60,970 nucleotides of DNA from Klebsiella pneumoniae (GTDB lineage Bacteria > Pseudomonadota > Gammaproteobacteria > Pseudomonadales > CAMAPQ01), in contig CAMAPQ010000005.1 in assembly GCA_945860125.1 (NCBI GenBank), positions 1 to 60,970 of the forward strand, in the 5' to 3' direction. The position numbers and the translations under genes were made by a program. The notes under the pieces were generated by a model. That model worked only from the letters and a program-made list of their open reading frames with translations. It did no database searches and was not told the DNA's origin. Below are positions 1-12,197 of this stretch, one piece after another. The first letter of the stretch is position 1; each line of letters begins with the position of its first letter.

Positions 1-46
1 GAGTGAGAGCAGCCAACAATGCCGTGTTTTCAAGTGCGAAGGGTAT
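1..46. repeat. Truncated ERIC-like repeat at the window edge
   Basis: These bases match the right-hand 46-48 bases of the two complete 125-bp elements at 44091-44340, with the same ending (GAAGGGTAT). The left part lies outside the window. It resembles enterobacterial repetitive intergenic consensus (ERIC/IRU) elements, whose core carries a GTGACTGGGGTGAGCG-like segment. Confidence 0.7.
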
Positions 47-119
47 ATCACAAAGACGAAGAGTAACAAGGAGAGGCTTTAAATACCAGCGCTTTAGGCG
101 CAATATTGTTTAGAATTAC

Positions 120-1319
120 TCATGATTGCGAGGCGTTAACTGTATATCCTTTAACGTCCCACGATATAAGATCTTTAATTTCCATCGCTGTGAGTAACAT
201 CGTTACTTGCTGAACGCTCCAGGTTGTTGTTGCGCATAACTCATCAATATTACTTGCTCCGTTTTGGATAAGCTCAATAATATGCCTCTCTTCTTTTGAT
301 ACATGTATAGAAAAAACCGCCGGCCCACTTTCAACTTTAAGCGTTTCACTATGCTTCTGTTTTTCACTAGTAAATAACGAGGATGGATTGCACTGTTGTG
401 CATTATTTTTAATATCATAATGAGCAGGTAAAAGAATAAGGACATCTTCAGCGGACTCTACCAGGGCTGCGCCTTCTTTAATTAGTTGATGGCACCCCTT
501 TACAGTTAATTCATGAATGGAACCAGGTATCGCAAAAACATCTCGACCCTGCTCCATCGCCTGTTTGGCTGTAATTAATGAGCCGCTTCGCAAGCTACCC
601 TCAATAACTAATACACCCATGCTAAGCCCGCTGATAATACGATTTCTTCTTGGAAAATAATCTGGCCTTGCTCTTACGCCAATAGGAAACTCACTGACAA
701 TTAAGCCTTCCTGCTTCAGGCGCTCAAATAAAAACTTATTCTCAGCCGGATAAACAGCATCTAATCCATGCGCAACAACGCCAATTGTTTTACCGCTCCC
801 CTCTAGCGCGCCAAGATGCGCCTCTTTATCTATACCTTTAGCCAAGCCACTCACAATACAAATAGAACGCTGACTTAAATATTTTGAAAAGTTAAAAGCA
901 TTCTTTGCCCCATAAAGTGAAGCTTGCCTGCTACCCACCACCGCTAAAAGTAAGCATCCTAATAGCTCAGGATTACCGCATAAAAATAAAAAAGGGGGCG
1001 GGTCTTTAATTTGCTTTAACAAAGAAGGATAGCGTGAATCATTAATTGAAATAATATGATGTCTGCTGTCTTTTTTTAGCCAGGCAAGATCAGTATTGAC
1101 ACCTAATCTAAGCTCGCCAGAGGGTACGCCAGAAACCCACTCAAGGAGCTGCTCAATTGCTTTCTTTTTCAAGCCATAACGTTGCCAAACAATCTGCGGC
1201 TGAGTAAAAAAATGAGAAAGAGCAGGATATGCCTGAATAATTCTATAAAAAGTTAAAGGGCCGACACCTTGGCATCGCCAAAGAACCAGCCCTTCTTCTA
1301 AGTCAAAATATTGTGTCAA
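120..1319 (-). CDS. dprA: DNA-processing protein DprA (Smf)
   Basis: DprA binds single-stranded DNA entering during natural transformation and loads RecA. The 399-residue protein has an N-terminal helical region, then the Rossmann-like DprA fold with GSRQAS (about 129-134), SGLAKGID (157-164), a PRRNRIISGL segment (223-232) and an EGS..SGSLITA segment (about 240-251). A C-terminal winged-helix region covers about 340-395. It is the second gene of a minus-strand pair, starting 14 bases after the LysM gene ends. This LysM-dprA pair divergent from def-fmt-rsmB is a common gammaproteobacterial arrangement. With comF at 52.9 kb it is a trace of competence machinery. Confidence 0.95.
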   Translation of the reverse strand: MTQYFDLEEGLVLWRCQGVGPLTFYRIIQAYPALSHFFTQPQIVWQRYGLKKKAIEQLLEWVSGVPSGELRLGVNTDLAWLKKDSRHHIISINDSRYPSLLKQIKDPPPFLFLCGNPELLGCLLLAVVGSRQASLYGAKNAFNFSKYLSQRSICIVSGLAKGIDKEAHLGALEGSGKTIGVVAHGLDAVYPAENKFLFERLKQEGLIVSEFPIGVRARPDYFPRRNRIISGLSMGVLVIEGSLRSGSLITAKQAMEQGRDVFAIPGSIHELTVKGCHQLIKEGAALVESAEDVLILLPAHYDIKNNAQQCNPSSLFTSEKQKHSETLKVESGPAVFSIHVSKEERHIIELIQNGASNIDELCATTTWSVQQVTMLLTAMEIKDLISWDVKGYTVNASQS

Positions 1320-1333
1320 TGGTATGAACCTTA

Positions 1334-2407
1334 TTAAGGGTTTCTTACTTCATCCAGCACTTTCAAATTACGCTCTGCTTTTAAAATAAGGCCGAAGCTT
1401 ACTTTCTCAAATGTTCTAAAAATGATAAGCAACCCGCTTCTATCCGCTGGCAGCTCTATTAGTTCATTTGTAAACTGATCTCTGACTTGCCCGCCTTTAC
1501 GATAGACCGCAAGAACATCGCCAATTCTTAAATGATTTTTCTCACCTTTATTTAAAACGACTACATTAAATTGGCTAACATTTCTCACACCACCAAAAAC
1601 ATGAACGATTTGCCCCCGAATATCAACGCGAGGCGCTTGAGGATAAAATACTGAGTCTACTTTTCTCTCAAGGGTTGGCAATAGACGGTCTCCAAGACGA
1701 ACCTCCTGATTTGAACTCAGCAACTTAAGTATTGCAACGTCATCCTCAAATTCAGTAACTTTAACCAGCCCCAGCTCTCTTGCTTCAAAACCTAAAATAT
1801 CGCCAGTTACTGGGTCGATATAAGGTTCGCCTTGACGATAAATACCATACGCCGCTACATCAGGTAAGAACTTACCTCTTGCATATAATCGATCGCTACG
1901 CCCCATTACAATATGCTCTTCATATCCTGAAACGATATAAGGCGCCTGCTCTAGCAATTCCTTGCTATCAATTACACGGTGGTTAACAAGATAGCTTTGA
2001 ATCGCATCCAGAGGGATCGCAGGGATATTCAACTCAATTGGTGTAACACGTGCTTTAGGGCTTAACTTAACGGAACCATCAGACATCACTGCGCGGCTTG
2101 AGTATTTATTTCCACGACCAATAAGCGTCAACATTTTTTTACCATTAACCATCGTTGAGTGCAGTCTGTCGCCAGGATAGATCAAATGAGGATTTTCTAT
2201 CTGAGGATTGTTATACCAAATTTCTGGCCACTTCCAGGGTTCTTCTAAAAAAGAATCAGATATACCCCATAAAGTATCGCCCTCTTTAACAGTATATTCT
2301 TCAGGATGACCTTCCTTGAAGGGTGTTTCGCCTGCTGAGACAACAAAAGAGACAAAAAATAAAGCAAAGACAAAGGCTCTCAAAACAGATAAATTTTCTT
2401 TTCTCAT
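1334..2407 (-). CDS. LysM domain peptidoglycan-binding exported protein
   Basis: The 357-residue protein has a signal peptide (about 1-25, ending VVSAGE) and one LysM domain (about 37-83: YTVKEGDTLWGIS, then NPQIENPHLIYPGDRL), which binds peptidoglycan in the periplasm. The rest is a conserved beta-rich region of unknown biochemical role. An AAGGA ribosome-binding site lies 8 bases before the start. It heads a two-gene operon with dprA. The family is routinely found at this position in gammaproteobacteria, but its molecular function is not established. Confidence 0.9.
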   Translation of the reverse strand: MRKENLSVLRAFVFALFFVSFVVSAGETPFKEGHPEEYTVKEGDTLWGISDSFLEEPWKWPEIWYNNPQIENPHLIYPGDRLHSTMVNGKKMLTLIGRGNKYSSRAVMSDGSVKLSPKARVTPIELNIPAIPLDAIQSYLVNHRVIDSKELLEQAPYIVSGYEEHIVMGRSDRLYARGKFLPDVAAYGIYRQGEPYIDPVTGDILGFEARELGLVKVTEFEDDVAILKLLSSNQEVRLGDRLLPTLERKVDSVFYPQAPRVDIRGQIVHVFGGVRNVSQFNVVVLNKGEKNHLRIGDVLAVYRKGGQVRDQFTNELIELPADRSGLLIIFRTFEKVSFGLILKAERNLKVLDEVRNP

Positions 2408-2606
2408 GGGCTATTTCCTTGATGTCATTCAAGCAATTTTTATGACATTTCCTTTTATCAACATATTTTTTGCGCAATACTATAAAATGTAGCAGGCAAA
2501 ACGAAAGTTGAGGCATATTTAAGGCCTGCATAGAATATTTTTTCATTTGCAATTCTTTTGCCTCCATAAAAAGAGGCCTAATCTTATCTAGCTATAGGTG
2601 GCAATT
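2408..2606. promoter_or_regulatory. Divergent intergenic region between the LysM gene and def
   Basis: About 200 bases separate two divergent operons, so both promoters should lie here. A TATAAAAT-type -10 candidate sits near 2480. No riboswitch-like structure was recognised. Confidence 0.4.
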
Positions 2607-3116
2607 ATGGCTGTTCTTGAAATTCTTACACATCCTGATCCTCGGTTACGAACCAAAGCAAAACCTGTTGAGCAAGTTAATGCAACTATTGCCCAAATAA
2701 CAAAAGACATGCTAGAAACCATGTACTTAGCAAAAGGCGTGGGACTGGCAGCAACACAAGTTAATATTCATCAAAGAATTATTGTGACGGATGTCTCTGC
2801 CGAACATAATCAGCCCTTAATTTTAATTAACCCTATTGTCGATGAGCAAGAAGGACTACAAGTTTATGAAGAAGGTTGCCTCTCTGTTCCTGGCTATCAG
2901 GAAAACATCAGCCGCGCTGCAAAACTAAAACTATCTTATCTTGATATCGAAGGATGCTCTCAGCAAATAGAGTGTGAGGGCTTACTTGCTGTTTGCGTAC
3001 AACATGAAATGGATCACTTAGAAGGAAAATTATTCATTGATTATCTTTCTGAGCTTAAACAAGAAATTGTGATGCGAAAAATGATAAAGCAGAAAAAAAG
3101 AAGTGCCGACAAATGA
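2607..3116 (+). CDS. def: Peptide deformylase
   Basis: It removes the formyl group from the N-terminal methionine of nascent proteins. The 169-residue protein has all three metal-site motifs: GVGLAATQ (44-51), EEGCLS (88-93, Cys91 ligand) and HEMDH (133-137, two His ligands and the catalytic Glu). An upstream in-frame GTG at 2598 is possible, but it overlaps the AGGTGG ribosome-binding site at 2596-2601, so the ATG at 2607 is the better start. The stop overlaps the fmt start by four bases (ATGA), which indicates translational coupling with the enzyme that adds the formyl group. Confidence 0.97.
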   Translation: MAVLEILTHPDPRLRTKAKPVEQVNATIAQITKDMLETMYLAKGVGLAATQVNIHQRIIVTDVSAEHNQPLILINPIVDEQEGLQVYEEGCLSVPGYQENISRAAKLKLSYLDIEGCSQQIECEGLLAVCVQHEMDHLEGKLFIDYLSELKQEIVMRKMIKQKKRSADK

Positions 3117-4048
3117 AAATTGGTTTTGCCGGCACGCCTGAGTTCGCCTCAATCACTTTAAAAAAATTGATTGGCACACCTTATCAACCAGCGGTTATTT
3201 ATACGCAACCAGATCGACCTGCAGGCAGAGGCATGCTGCTCACACCAAGCGCTGTTAAAGAATGCGCAATGAATCATAACATTCCTGTTTTACAGCCCCT
3301 CTCATTAAAGACTAATGATGAAAAAGACGTATTTAAGCTGCATCAATTAGAACTTTTTATTGTTGTTGCTTATGGACTCCTTCTCCCAAAATCCATACTA
3401 GCGCTTCCTAGGCTAGGCTGTATTAACGTGCACGCCTCGATCCTGCCTAGATGGCGTGGAGCGGCGCCTATTCAACGCTGCATTGAAGCTGGGGATGCAC
3501 AAACGGGCATTACCATTATGCAGATGGATGAAGGGTTGGATACAGGAGATATCTTATCTATTAAAAAAACACCTATTCTATCGACTGAAACAACTACTAC
3601 CTTGCACGATAAGCTCGCCAATATAGGTGCAGATTTATTAATTGATACTCTAGTTTCCCTGTTAAAGGGACAAACATTACCCATTAAACAAAATAACTTA
3701 ATAGCTAATTATGCTAAAAAAATAGATAAAACTGAGGCAGTTATTAACTGGAATGAAAATGCTTTAACTTTATCAAGAAAAATACGCGCCTTTAATCCTT
3801 GGCCTGTTTGCACAGCTGAAATTAAGGGGAAAAAAATTAAACTGTGGGAGGCAGAATACGATGCAATGATCTCACCTGAAAAACCAGGCACCATTATAAA
3901 AGCGGATGCTTCTGGTGTTTCGGTTAATACCAGCAAAGGATTGCTGGTCCTCAAAAAAATTCAATTTGAAGGCGGTAAAGCAATTTCTATTGCTGACGCA
4001 CTCAACTCTAAAAAAGATCTTTTCAGTATTAAAAATCAGTTCTCGTGA
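3113..4048 (+). CDS. fmt: Methionyl-tRNA formyltransferase
   Basis: It formylates initiator Met-tRNA using 10-formyltetrahydrofolate. The 311-residue protein matches the usual family length. Catalytic residues are visible: Asn105 and His107 in the INVHASILPRWRG segment, and Asp143 in GLDTGD. A C-terminal OB-like tRNA-binding domain follows from about residue 205. It is the middle gene of def-fmt-rsmB, overlapping def by 4 bases and leaving 6 bases before rsmB. Confidence 0.97.
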   Translation: MKIGFAGTPEFASITLKKLIGTPYQPAVIYTQPDRPAGRGMLLTPSAVKECAMNHNIPVLQPLSLKTNDEKDVFKLHQLELFIVVAYGLLLPKSILALPRLGCINVHASILPRWRGAAPIQRCIEAGDAQTGITIMQMDEGLDTGDILSIKKTPILSTETTTTLHDKLANIGADLLIDTLVSLLKGQTLPIKQNNLIANYAKKIDKTEAVINWNENALTLSRKIRAFNPWPVCTAEIKGKKIKLWEAEYDAMISPEKPGTIIKADASGVSVNTSKGLLVLKKIQFEGGKAISIADALNSKKDLFSIKNQFS

Positions 4049-4054
4049 GTTCAT

Positions 4055-5380
4055 ATGACACAAAAAAATTCTCGGTTAGTTGCACTAGATGTGCTTCAGG
4101 ATGTTTTTTTTCCTACAAAAACAGACCTGTTCTCAACGCTTGATCAATCCCTTTCTTTTCATCAAGTGCTATATCACAAAGAAAATAGCCTTATTTATGA
4201 AACCTGTTTTGGTGTTTGCAGAAAGTATAATCAGCTTGATGCTTGGTGCGACCATTTGTTAGATAGCCCGTTAAAAAGTAAAGATTGCGACATCTTTTTG
4301 ATTATGCTAATCGGTTTATATCAATTATATTTTCTAAATCTGCCAGATTATTCTGTCATTAATGAATGTGTTGAAATGACAAATAAAATAAATAAAAGCT
4401 GGGCAAAAGGTTTGGTCAATGCCATTTTGCGCAGAGCGCAAAGACAAAAAAATGAGTTTGCTCCCTTTTTAGAAAAAGAACCTTCAACAAAATATGCGCA
4501 TGAAACATGGTTTATTGATCAACTAGAAAAAGATTGGCCTCTTCATTGGCAAGAAATATTAGAGGCTAATAACTGTAAAGCGCCTCTTGTAATACGGGTT
4601 AATGTACTCAAAATAACACGTGAAGCTTATGCCTTGCTGCTAGAAGAAAATGAAATTATTTATTCATTGGCAGCTGTATCACCTGTAGGCATTTATATTC
4701 ACGAAGCGACCTTAAGCAAATTACCAAAATTTAGAGAAGGTTACTTTTCTGTTCAAGATGAGTCAGCTCAAATGGCTGCCTTTTTAATGGACATAAAGCC
4801 TGGTATGCACGTATTAGACGCATGTAGCGCGCCTGGTAACAAAACATGCCATATATTAGAAACCTATCCACAGATTGCCTTACTTACCTCGGTTGAAAAA
4901 GAGGTAAAAAGAATAACCAAAATAAAGGAAAACTTAGATCGTCTTGAGTTAAATGCGCCAAATATTGATCTGATTAATCAGGATATTGTTGATATACACC
5001 AATGGTGGGATAACACTCAGTTTGATCGGATCTTAGTCGATGCACCCTGCTCATCAACGGGTGTTATTAGAAGGCACCCAGATATAAAATGGCTTAAAAA
5101 CGAAGAGACCTTACTTAAAAATGCCAAAATTCAACTGGGTATTTTACAGGCATTATGGCCAACGCTAAAACCTGGCGGAAAACTTATTTATTCAACCTGC
5201 TCTATTTTCAAAGAAGAGAATGAATCAATAATTAGTCTTTTTCTTAAGAATGAAAAAAGCGCGCAACACAAAGAAATGGCGCTACCAAAAAGTGTGCCAC
5301 TTGAGTATGGCTATCAATTTTTGCCGCAAATAGCAGGAATGGATGGTTTTTATTACGCAATGATAGAAAAAATCATTTAA
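4055..5380 (+). CDS. rsmB: 16S rRNA (cytosine-967-C5)-methyltransferase
   Basis: It methylates C967 of 16S rRNA using S-adenosylmethionine. The 441-residue protein has an N-terminal NusB-like RNA-binding domain (about 1-145) and a C-terminal Rossmann methyltransferase domain. It has the SAM motif DACSAPGNKT and both m5C-family cysteines, Cys332 in DAPCSSTG and Cys382 in YSTCSI. It is the last gene of the def operon and ends just before the palindrome at 5399-5434. Confidence 0.96.
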   Translation: MTQKNSRLVALDVLQDVFFPTKTDLFSTLDQSLSFHQVLYHKENSLIYETCFGVCRKYNQLDAWCDHLLDSPLKSKDCDIFLIMLIGLYQLYFLNLPDYSVINECVEMTNKINKSWAKGLVNAILRRAQRQKNEFAPFLEKEPSTKYAHETWFIDQLEKDWPLHWQEILEANNCKAPLVIRVNVLKITREAYALLLEENEIIYSLAAVSPVGIYIHEATLSKLPKFREGYFSVQDESAQMAAFLMDIKPGMHVLDACSAPGNKTCHILETYPQIALLTSVEKEVKRITKIKENLDRLELNAPNIDLINQDIVDIHQWWDNTQFDRILVDAPCSSTGVIRRHPDIKWLKNEETLLKNAKIQLGILQALWPTLKPGGKLIYSTCSIFKEENESIISLFLKNEKSAQHKEMALPKSVPLEYGYQFLPQIAGMDGFYYAMIEKII

Positions 5381-5398
5381 TTTTTTATTTTTATAGCT

Positions 5399-5434
5399 GT
5401 TTTATAGAGAGAAATATCATTCTCTCTATAAAAC
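5399..5434. terminator. Bidirectional hairpin between rsmB and gyrB
   Basis: A perfect 15-bp inverted repeat (arms 5399-5413 and 5420-5434, six-base loop) lies between convergent rsmB and gyrB. AT-rich flanks on both sides suit termination from either direction. Confidence 0.75.
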
Positions 5435-5484
5435 ATAATTAATCACACAGCATCAACTAAAAAATATAAACAATTCAAAAAACA

Positions 5485-7911
<2,427 letters not shown>

Positions 7912-8988
7912 TTATATCCAACTTGAAATTTCTTCAACCACCCCATGTTTCACGTGAAACATTTTATGAGGATACTTCCCCAGCAACCGCTCAAAAGGCA
8001 TGCAATCAATACCCGTTAAAAACACCTGATGCCCCAAACTAAATAACTGCTCAAATAAAGCTTTTAAACTTTGCTCGTCATACTCAGAAAGTACATCATC
8101 AATTAAAAGAAGAGATTTAATGCCGCTCTGCTTATGCAGATCTATTGACTGAGCAACTTTTAAGCGAAAATCAATTTTCTTTTTCTGCCCTCTCGACAAA
8201 AAGTGCTTCGCATCAATATTTCGATGCGAAATTTTTAGATCCGCACGATGAGGACCGTAATGCGTAAAGCCATCAAATAAATCTTTGGTGCGGCTTTGAT
8301 TTAATACGTCCTTTAAGCTTCCATTCCATCCCTGATAAAAAAGAAAATTTAATTGATCTACATCAAAAAAACTATTCTGCTGGTAAATATCTATAACTCT
8401 AGAAACGTAAGCATCCCTATATTTTGATATTTCACATGAAACATCAAACCAAAGCTCATCCCAACTATCTAATGTAGTAAAAAAACCCTTGCTTTTTAAG
8501 GCTGCATTTCTCTGCGCATGAATATTTTTCATTTTTTTCCAATAGGAAAAATAAAATTGTTCCACGTGAAACAATCCCCAATCAATCCATTTTATTCTGG
8601 CCGCAGAATCGTCAATAAGGGAATCAATATCAGGGCCTGAGGCAATAATAGGAAAATTCTCGGCAAGAGAGGAAAGACGTGTAACAGGAACCTCATTCAA
8701 CTTAACCTGAATATGAGACGTTGATGATCTCTCAATGCCAACAGTTATAGGTTGCCCGCCTCTGGTTCCTCGCCCATAAACAAAAACACTTTTTTTTGAG
8801 TCTTGAATCACTCTGCGAGCTATATGAGAACGAAATGATTTTGCAGAGCATAAAAAATAAATTGCTTCTAGCAAACTGGTCTTTCCGCTGCCATTTTCAC
8901 CAAAAAAGACATTAAAACCAGATGAAAAATTAAGATCAACTCTACTCAAACACCTTAGATGAGAAATCTGAGCAAAATCTAACTTCAT
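7912..8988 (-). CDS. recF: DNA replication and repair protein RecF
   Basis: RecF is an SMC-like ATPase that helps load RecA at single-strand gaps. The 358-residue protein has a Walker A motif GENGSGKT (30-37), an SRGQKKK signature segment and a Walker B LLLIDDVLSEYD. It lies between dnaN and gyrB. The coding sequence carries two full parS palindromes and one degenerate copy. As a result the RecF C-terminus reads MFHVKH, and an internal segment reads LFHVEQ where the palindromes are translated. Confidence 0.96.
   Translation of the reverse strand: MKLDFAQISHLRCLSRVDLNFSSGFNVFFGENGSGKTSLLEAIYFLCSAKSFRSHIARRVIQDSKKSVFVYGRGTRGGQPITVGIERSSTSHIQVKLNEVPVTRLSSLAENFPIIASGPDIDSLIDDSAARIKWIDWGLFHVEQFYFSYWKKMKNIHAQRNAALKSKGFFTTLDSWDELWFDVSCEISKYRDAYVSRVIDIYQQNSFFDVDQLNFLFYQGWNGSLKDVLNQSRTKDLFDGFTHYGPHRADLKISHRNIDAKHFLSRGQKKKIDFRLKVAQSIDLHKQSGIKSLLLIDDVLSEYDEQSLKALFEQLFSLGHQVFLTGIDCMPFERLLGKYPHKMFHVKHGVVEEISSWI
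7946..7961. promoter_or_regulatory. parS site 1 (inside recF)
   Basis: TGTTTCACGTGAAACA is a perfect 16-bp palindrome matching the chromosomal parS consensus bound by ParB. It lies inside the 3' end of recF, about 3.6 kb from dnaA and 10.7 kb from parAB. Confidence 0.93.
8428..8443. promoter_or_regulatory. Degenerate parS-like site (inside recF)
   Basis: TATTTCACATGAAACA differs from parS site 1 at two positions, one of them in the central CACGTG core. It may be a weak ParB site or chance. Its position between two good sites favours a decayed or weak site. Confidence 0.4.
8558..8573. promoter_or_regulatory. parS site 2 (inside recF)
   Basis: TGTTCCACGTGAAACA is identical to the classic Bacillus subtilis parS sequence. 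It lies within recF, 612 bases from parS site 1. ParB encoded at 19.5 kb should nucleate here and bring the origin region to the segregation machinery. Confidence 0.93.
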
Positions 8989-9004
8989 AAACCCCTGCGT
9001 TTAG

Positions 9005-10096
9005 TTACATCAAAGGCATAACAACGTATTTCGCCTCAGAAGAAGTAGAAGATTCAAGTAATGCGGTCTTATAATCCACATCTAAACCTATACGAATAAA
9101 TTCATCGTTGATAACGCTTAATATTTCCAATAAATACTGAACATTAAAATCAAGCTCAATATTTTTTCCATGGTAATCAATAGATATCTCTTCTTCTGCC
9201 ATCTCTCCTTCTTCAGTGACAGAAAAAACTCTAAGGAATCCTTCAGACCAAGCAAGTGTAACTCTGTGGCTATTAGCCATAACTTGAGCTCTTAATAAAG
9301 CTTGTTTAATTTGAGCAGTTGAAGCCAGACTAATAATTTCCACTTCAGGAATTAGGCCGGAACAGTCAGGGAACTGGCTATTTAATACTTTTGAAGTAAA
9401 ACAAACTTTAGGAGAAATAATTTTAAAGTGGTTATCGCCAATACTTATATCTATAAAGTCATCTTTTTCTTCTATTAACTTTAAAATCTCAAATACTGAT
9501 TTTCGTGGAATCAGTATACGAAAAGGCGGCGTTCGATCTCCAACAACAGCAATAATAGTTTGCGCTAACCTATGACCATCCGTACATAAAGAAGATATTT
9601 CCCTGCCATTACACTCAAACAGTAAGCCATTTAAATAAAATCTGAAATCCTGAAGTGCCATAGAAAAAGCGGTGGATTCAAGCAATCTCTTCAAAACAGA
9701 CTGAGATAAAGTAACGCGTTTTAATTCTGCTTCTTCTTTCATCAATGGGTAATCGGCAGCAGGTAGCGTAAGTAATTCAAAACGACTTCGATCGCAAACA
9801 ATCAAAAATTTTGAACCCTTTAATGAACAATGAATCATGCTTGACTCAGAGAAAGTCCTCACAATTTCTAGCATTTTTTTAGCTGGGACAGTAATTTCAC
9901 CCTCTTCAAGAGCATGCTCAACCTCAAGAATAATCTCAATTTGAGTTTCTCTGTCGTTTGCAATAATTAACAGCTCATTATTTTTAAGCCTTAAGTAAGC
10001 ATGGGATAAAATAGGGGAAACCTGCTTTCTCTCGGCAACATTGGCAATAGGATGCAAAGCTTTTAGAATTTTCTGCTGTTCTATTAAAAATTTCAT
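9005..10096 (-). CDS. dnaN: DNA polymerase III beta sliding clamp
   Basis: The clamp encircles DNA and tethers polymerase III. The protein has the three-domain clamp layout. An ATG two codons further upstream (10102) is possible, but AAGG lies only 2 bases before it. The ATG at 10096 has 8-base spacing and gives MKFLIEQQ, matching known DnaN N-termini, for 363 residues. The C-terminus ends in VVMPLM, like other DnaN proteins. It lies between dnaA and recF. Confidence 0.96.
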   Translation of the reverse strand: MKFLIEQQKILKALHPIANVAERKQVSPILSHAYLRLKNNELLIIANDRETQIEIILEVEHALEEGEITVPAKKMLEIVRTFSESSMIHCSLKGSKFLIVCDRSRFELLTLPAADYPLMKEEAELKRVTLSQSVLKRLLESTAFSMALQDFRFYLNGLLFECNGREISSLCTDGHRLAQTIIAVVGDRTPPFRILIPRKSVFEILKLIEEKDDFIDISIGDNHFKIISPKVCFTSKVLNSQFPDCSGLIPEVEIISLASTAQIKQALLRAQVMANSHRVTLAWSEGFLRVFSVTEEGEMAEEEISIDYHGKNIELDFNVQYLLEILSVINDEFIRIGLDVDYKTALLESSTSSEAKYVVMPLM

Positions 10097-10115
10097 TGTC
10101 ATTTCCTTACCATCA

Positions 10116-11564
10116 TTAATTCGTTAGTAATCGCATGAGGTTAGTAAAATCTTCTCTGACATCATTATCAGATTCTTTCAGCTCGTTAATTTTACGAAAA
10201 GCATGTAAAACAGTCGTATGGTCTCTTCCACCAAACAAGTCTCCAATTTCAGGAAGGCTATGGCTTGTTAACTCTTTAGCTAAAGCCATAGCTAATTGCC
10301 TTGGTCTTGCAACAGACCGACTTCTTCTTTTTGAATATAAATCGGCTATTTTGATTTTGTAATACTCGGCAACTGTCTTTTGAATATTCTCTATGCTGAT
10401 TTGTCTATCTTGGATCGCCAGAAGATCCTTTAATGACTCTTTAGCAAACTCAAGAGTCATTTCCTTCCCTGTAAAGCGAGCGTTAGCAATTACTCGTTTT
10501 AAAGCGCCCTCAAGCTCTCTTACATTAGAGCGTACTTTTTGGGCAATAAAAAAAGCAGTGTCATGCGGTAAGTCAACATTCGTCTCTTCCGCTTTTTTCA
10601 TTAAAATAGCAACGCGAGTTTCTAATTCTGGCGGCTCTACAGCAACAGTTAAACCCCAACCAAAACGAGACTTCAAGCGCTCTTCTACGCCATTTATTTC
10701 TTTGGGGTATCTATCACAAGTTAGAATAATTTGCTGCCCGCCTTCAAGCAACGCGTTAAAAGTATGAAAAAACTCCTCTTGAGATCGCTCTTTACCAGCA
10801 AAAAACTGAATGTCATCTATCAATATTGCATCAATAGACCTATAAAACCGCTTAAACTCATTAATTGCATTTAACTGGAGTGCTTTTACCATGTCTGCAA
10901 CAAATCGCTCAGAGTGCAAATAAACAATTTTTGCCGACTTATTTCTGGAAGATAAGTAGTTTCCAACAGCATGCATTAAGTGGGTTTTTCCTAAGCCAAC
11001 GCCTCCATATAAAAACAATGGATTATATGCGCCACCTGGATTTTCAGCTACCTGCATTGCAGCAGCTCGAGCTAATTGGTTGGACTTTCCTTCGACAAAA
11101 CTTGAAAAAGTAAACGCTAAATTTAAATTAGATCGATGCTTTATGAGTTCAGAACTCTCTTGACTATCATTTTTTTTTGCACCCAATCTTTTCTTATCTT
11201 TAAGATCTAAAGATGAACCAGAAATGACTTTTTCTATACTTTCATCTTCTTTGCTAACAGAAGCCATTTCTAGCAAATCATTGGTTACGACATTATTAGC
11301 TTTGGATTTTTCAATTAAGTGAGAACCGATCTGAATACGCACAGTTAACGGCTTGTCAGTTTTTTCTAGTTCTAAAACTATTTTTTGTATTTTATCCAAA
11401 AACTTATCATTTACCCACTCTAAAACAAATCTATTTGGTGCAAACAAAAAAAGCTCAGAACCTACGATTTCGGCCTGCAAAGGCCTTAACCACGTATTAA
11501 GTTGTTGAGGTGAAATATTTTCCTGAAGTTTTTCTAAACATTGAGACCAAAGCGCAAACGTCAA
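10116..11564 (-). CDS. dnaA: Chromosomal replication initiator DnaA
   Basis: DnaA binds oriC boxes and opens the duplex. The 482-residue protein has the four usual domains: an N-terminal interaction domain (1-80), a variable linker (about 85-145), an AAA+ domain with Walker A GGVGLGKT (187-194) and Walker B ILIDD (247-251), and a C-terminal helix-turn-helix with [11 protein letters not shown] (445-455). The start codon is TTG, preceded by GAGGAG with 6-base spacing. A non-ATG start is common for dnaA. It is transcribed away from the oriC region. Confidence 0.98.
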   Translation of the reverse strand: MTFALWSQCLEKLQENISPQQLNTWLRPLQAEIVGSELFLFAPNRFVLEWVNDKFLDKIQKIVLELEKTDKPLTVRIQIGSHLIEKSKANNVVTNDLLEMASVSKEDESIEKVISGSSLDLKDKKRLGAKKNDSQESSELIKHRSNLNLAFTFSSFVEGKSNQLARAAAMQVAENPGGAYNPLFLYGGVGLGKTHLMHAVGNYLSSRNKSAKIVYLHSERFVADMVKALQLNAINEFKRFYRSIDAILIDDIQFFAGKERSQEEFFHTFNALLEGGQQIILTCDRYPKEINGVEERLKSRFGWGLTVAVEPPELETRVAILMKKAEETNVDLPHDTAFFIAQKVRSNVRELEGALKRVIANARFTGKEMTLEFAKESLKDLLAIQDRQISIENIQKTVAEYYKIKIADLYSKRRSRSVARPRQLAMALAKELTSHSLPEIGDLFGGRDHTTVLHAFRKINELKESDNDVREDFTNLMRLLTN

Positions 11565-12197
11565 GACAAGCTCCTCGTACTAGCAAAAGAACAAAAAAAC
11601 TAGATCTAGATACAGTCAAGACCAAAGATGGGGAATTGTAGCCTCACTAGACTTGATAATCCACCTTCATTTCCCTTGAAACCATTAGTCATTACAAATA
11701 ATTTTTTTCTTAGGCCATAAAATAAATAAAATTTTTACTTGTTAAAGCTGTTTATAACTAGGGTTTAAACAAGTGTATAACTGCCATGTTTTATATAGGT
11801 TTAACAGGTATCTTAAAAACACGTTGTTTTATCCACAGCTTTCACACCACTCATACAGATTAAACAGGGCCGTTAATCATGTTGTTATTATTAATCTATC
11901 TATTTGTTTTAAAAGGTAAATTAATAGATATCCACAGTTTTTATCCACAGTAATAATAACAGTATTTAGTATTCTTAAATACTTAATATCTCAATTTTAT
12001 TAATATAGTAAAACTCAAAACTTAAGAAAATTAAGAGGATGCCCTTTTCGACATTATTGATTTCACCTTAAAAAAGAAGTACCCTGCGCAGCTTGCCTAA
12101 AGCTATGTTTGTTTAGCATAAACACGGTAAAACAATCGTTAGTCCCTTATGTTTATTTGGCTAAAATTTTTACTTATTGGATATTTGAGGAAATAAT
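11565..12197. other. Putative origin of replication (oriC)
   Basis: This 633-base AT-rich gap between dnaA and rpmH is the usual oriC position in this group. DnaA boxes are visible: perfect TTATCCACA at 11829-11837 and 11941-11949, ATATCCACA at 11928-11936 (one mismatch), and TTATACACT on the minus strand at 11772-11780 (one mismatch). The very AT-rich stretch at about 11950-12030, next to the closely spaced pair, is the likely unwinding region. The divergent promoters of dnaA and rpmH should also lie here. Confidence 0.85.
11928..11949 (+). promoter_or_regulatory. Paired DnaA boxes next to the AT-rich region
   Basis: ATATCCACA and TTATCCACA lie in the same orientation with 4 bases between them, directly beside the most AT-rich part of the origin. 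That geometry suits DnaA filament growth into the unwinding element. Confidence 0.7.
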
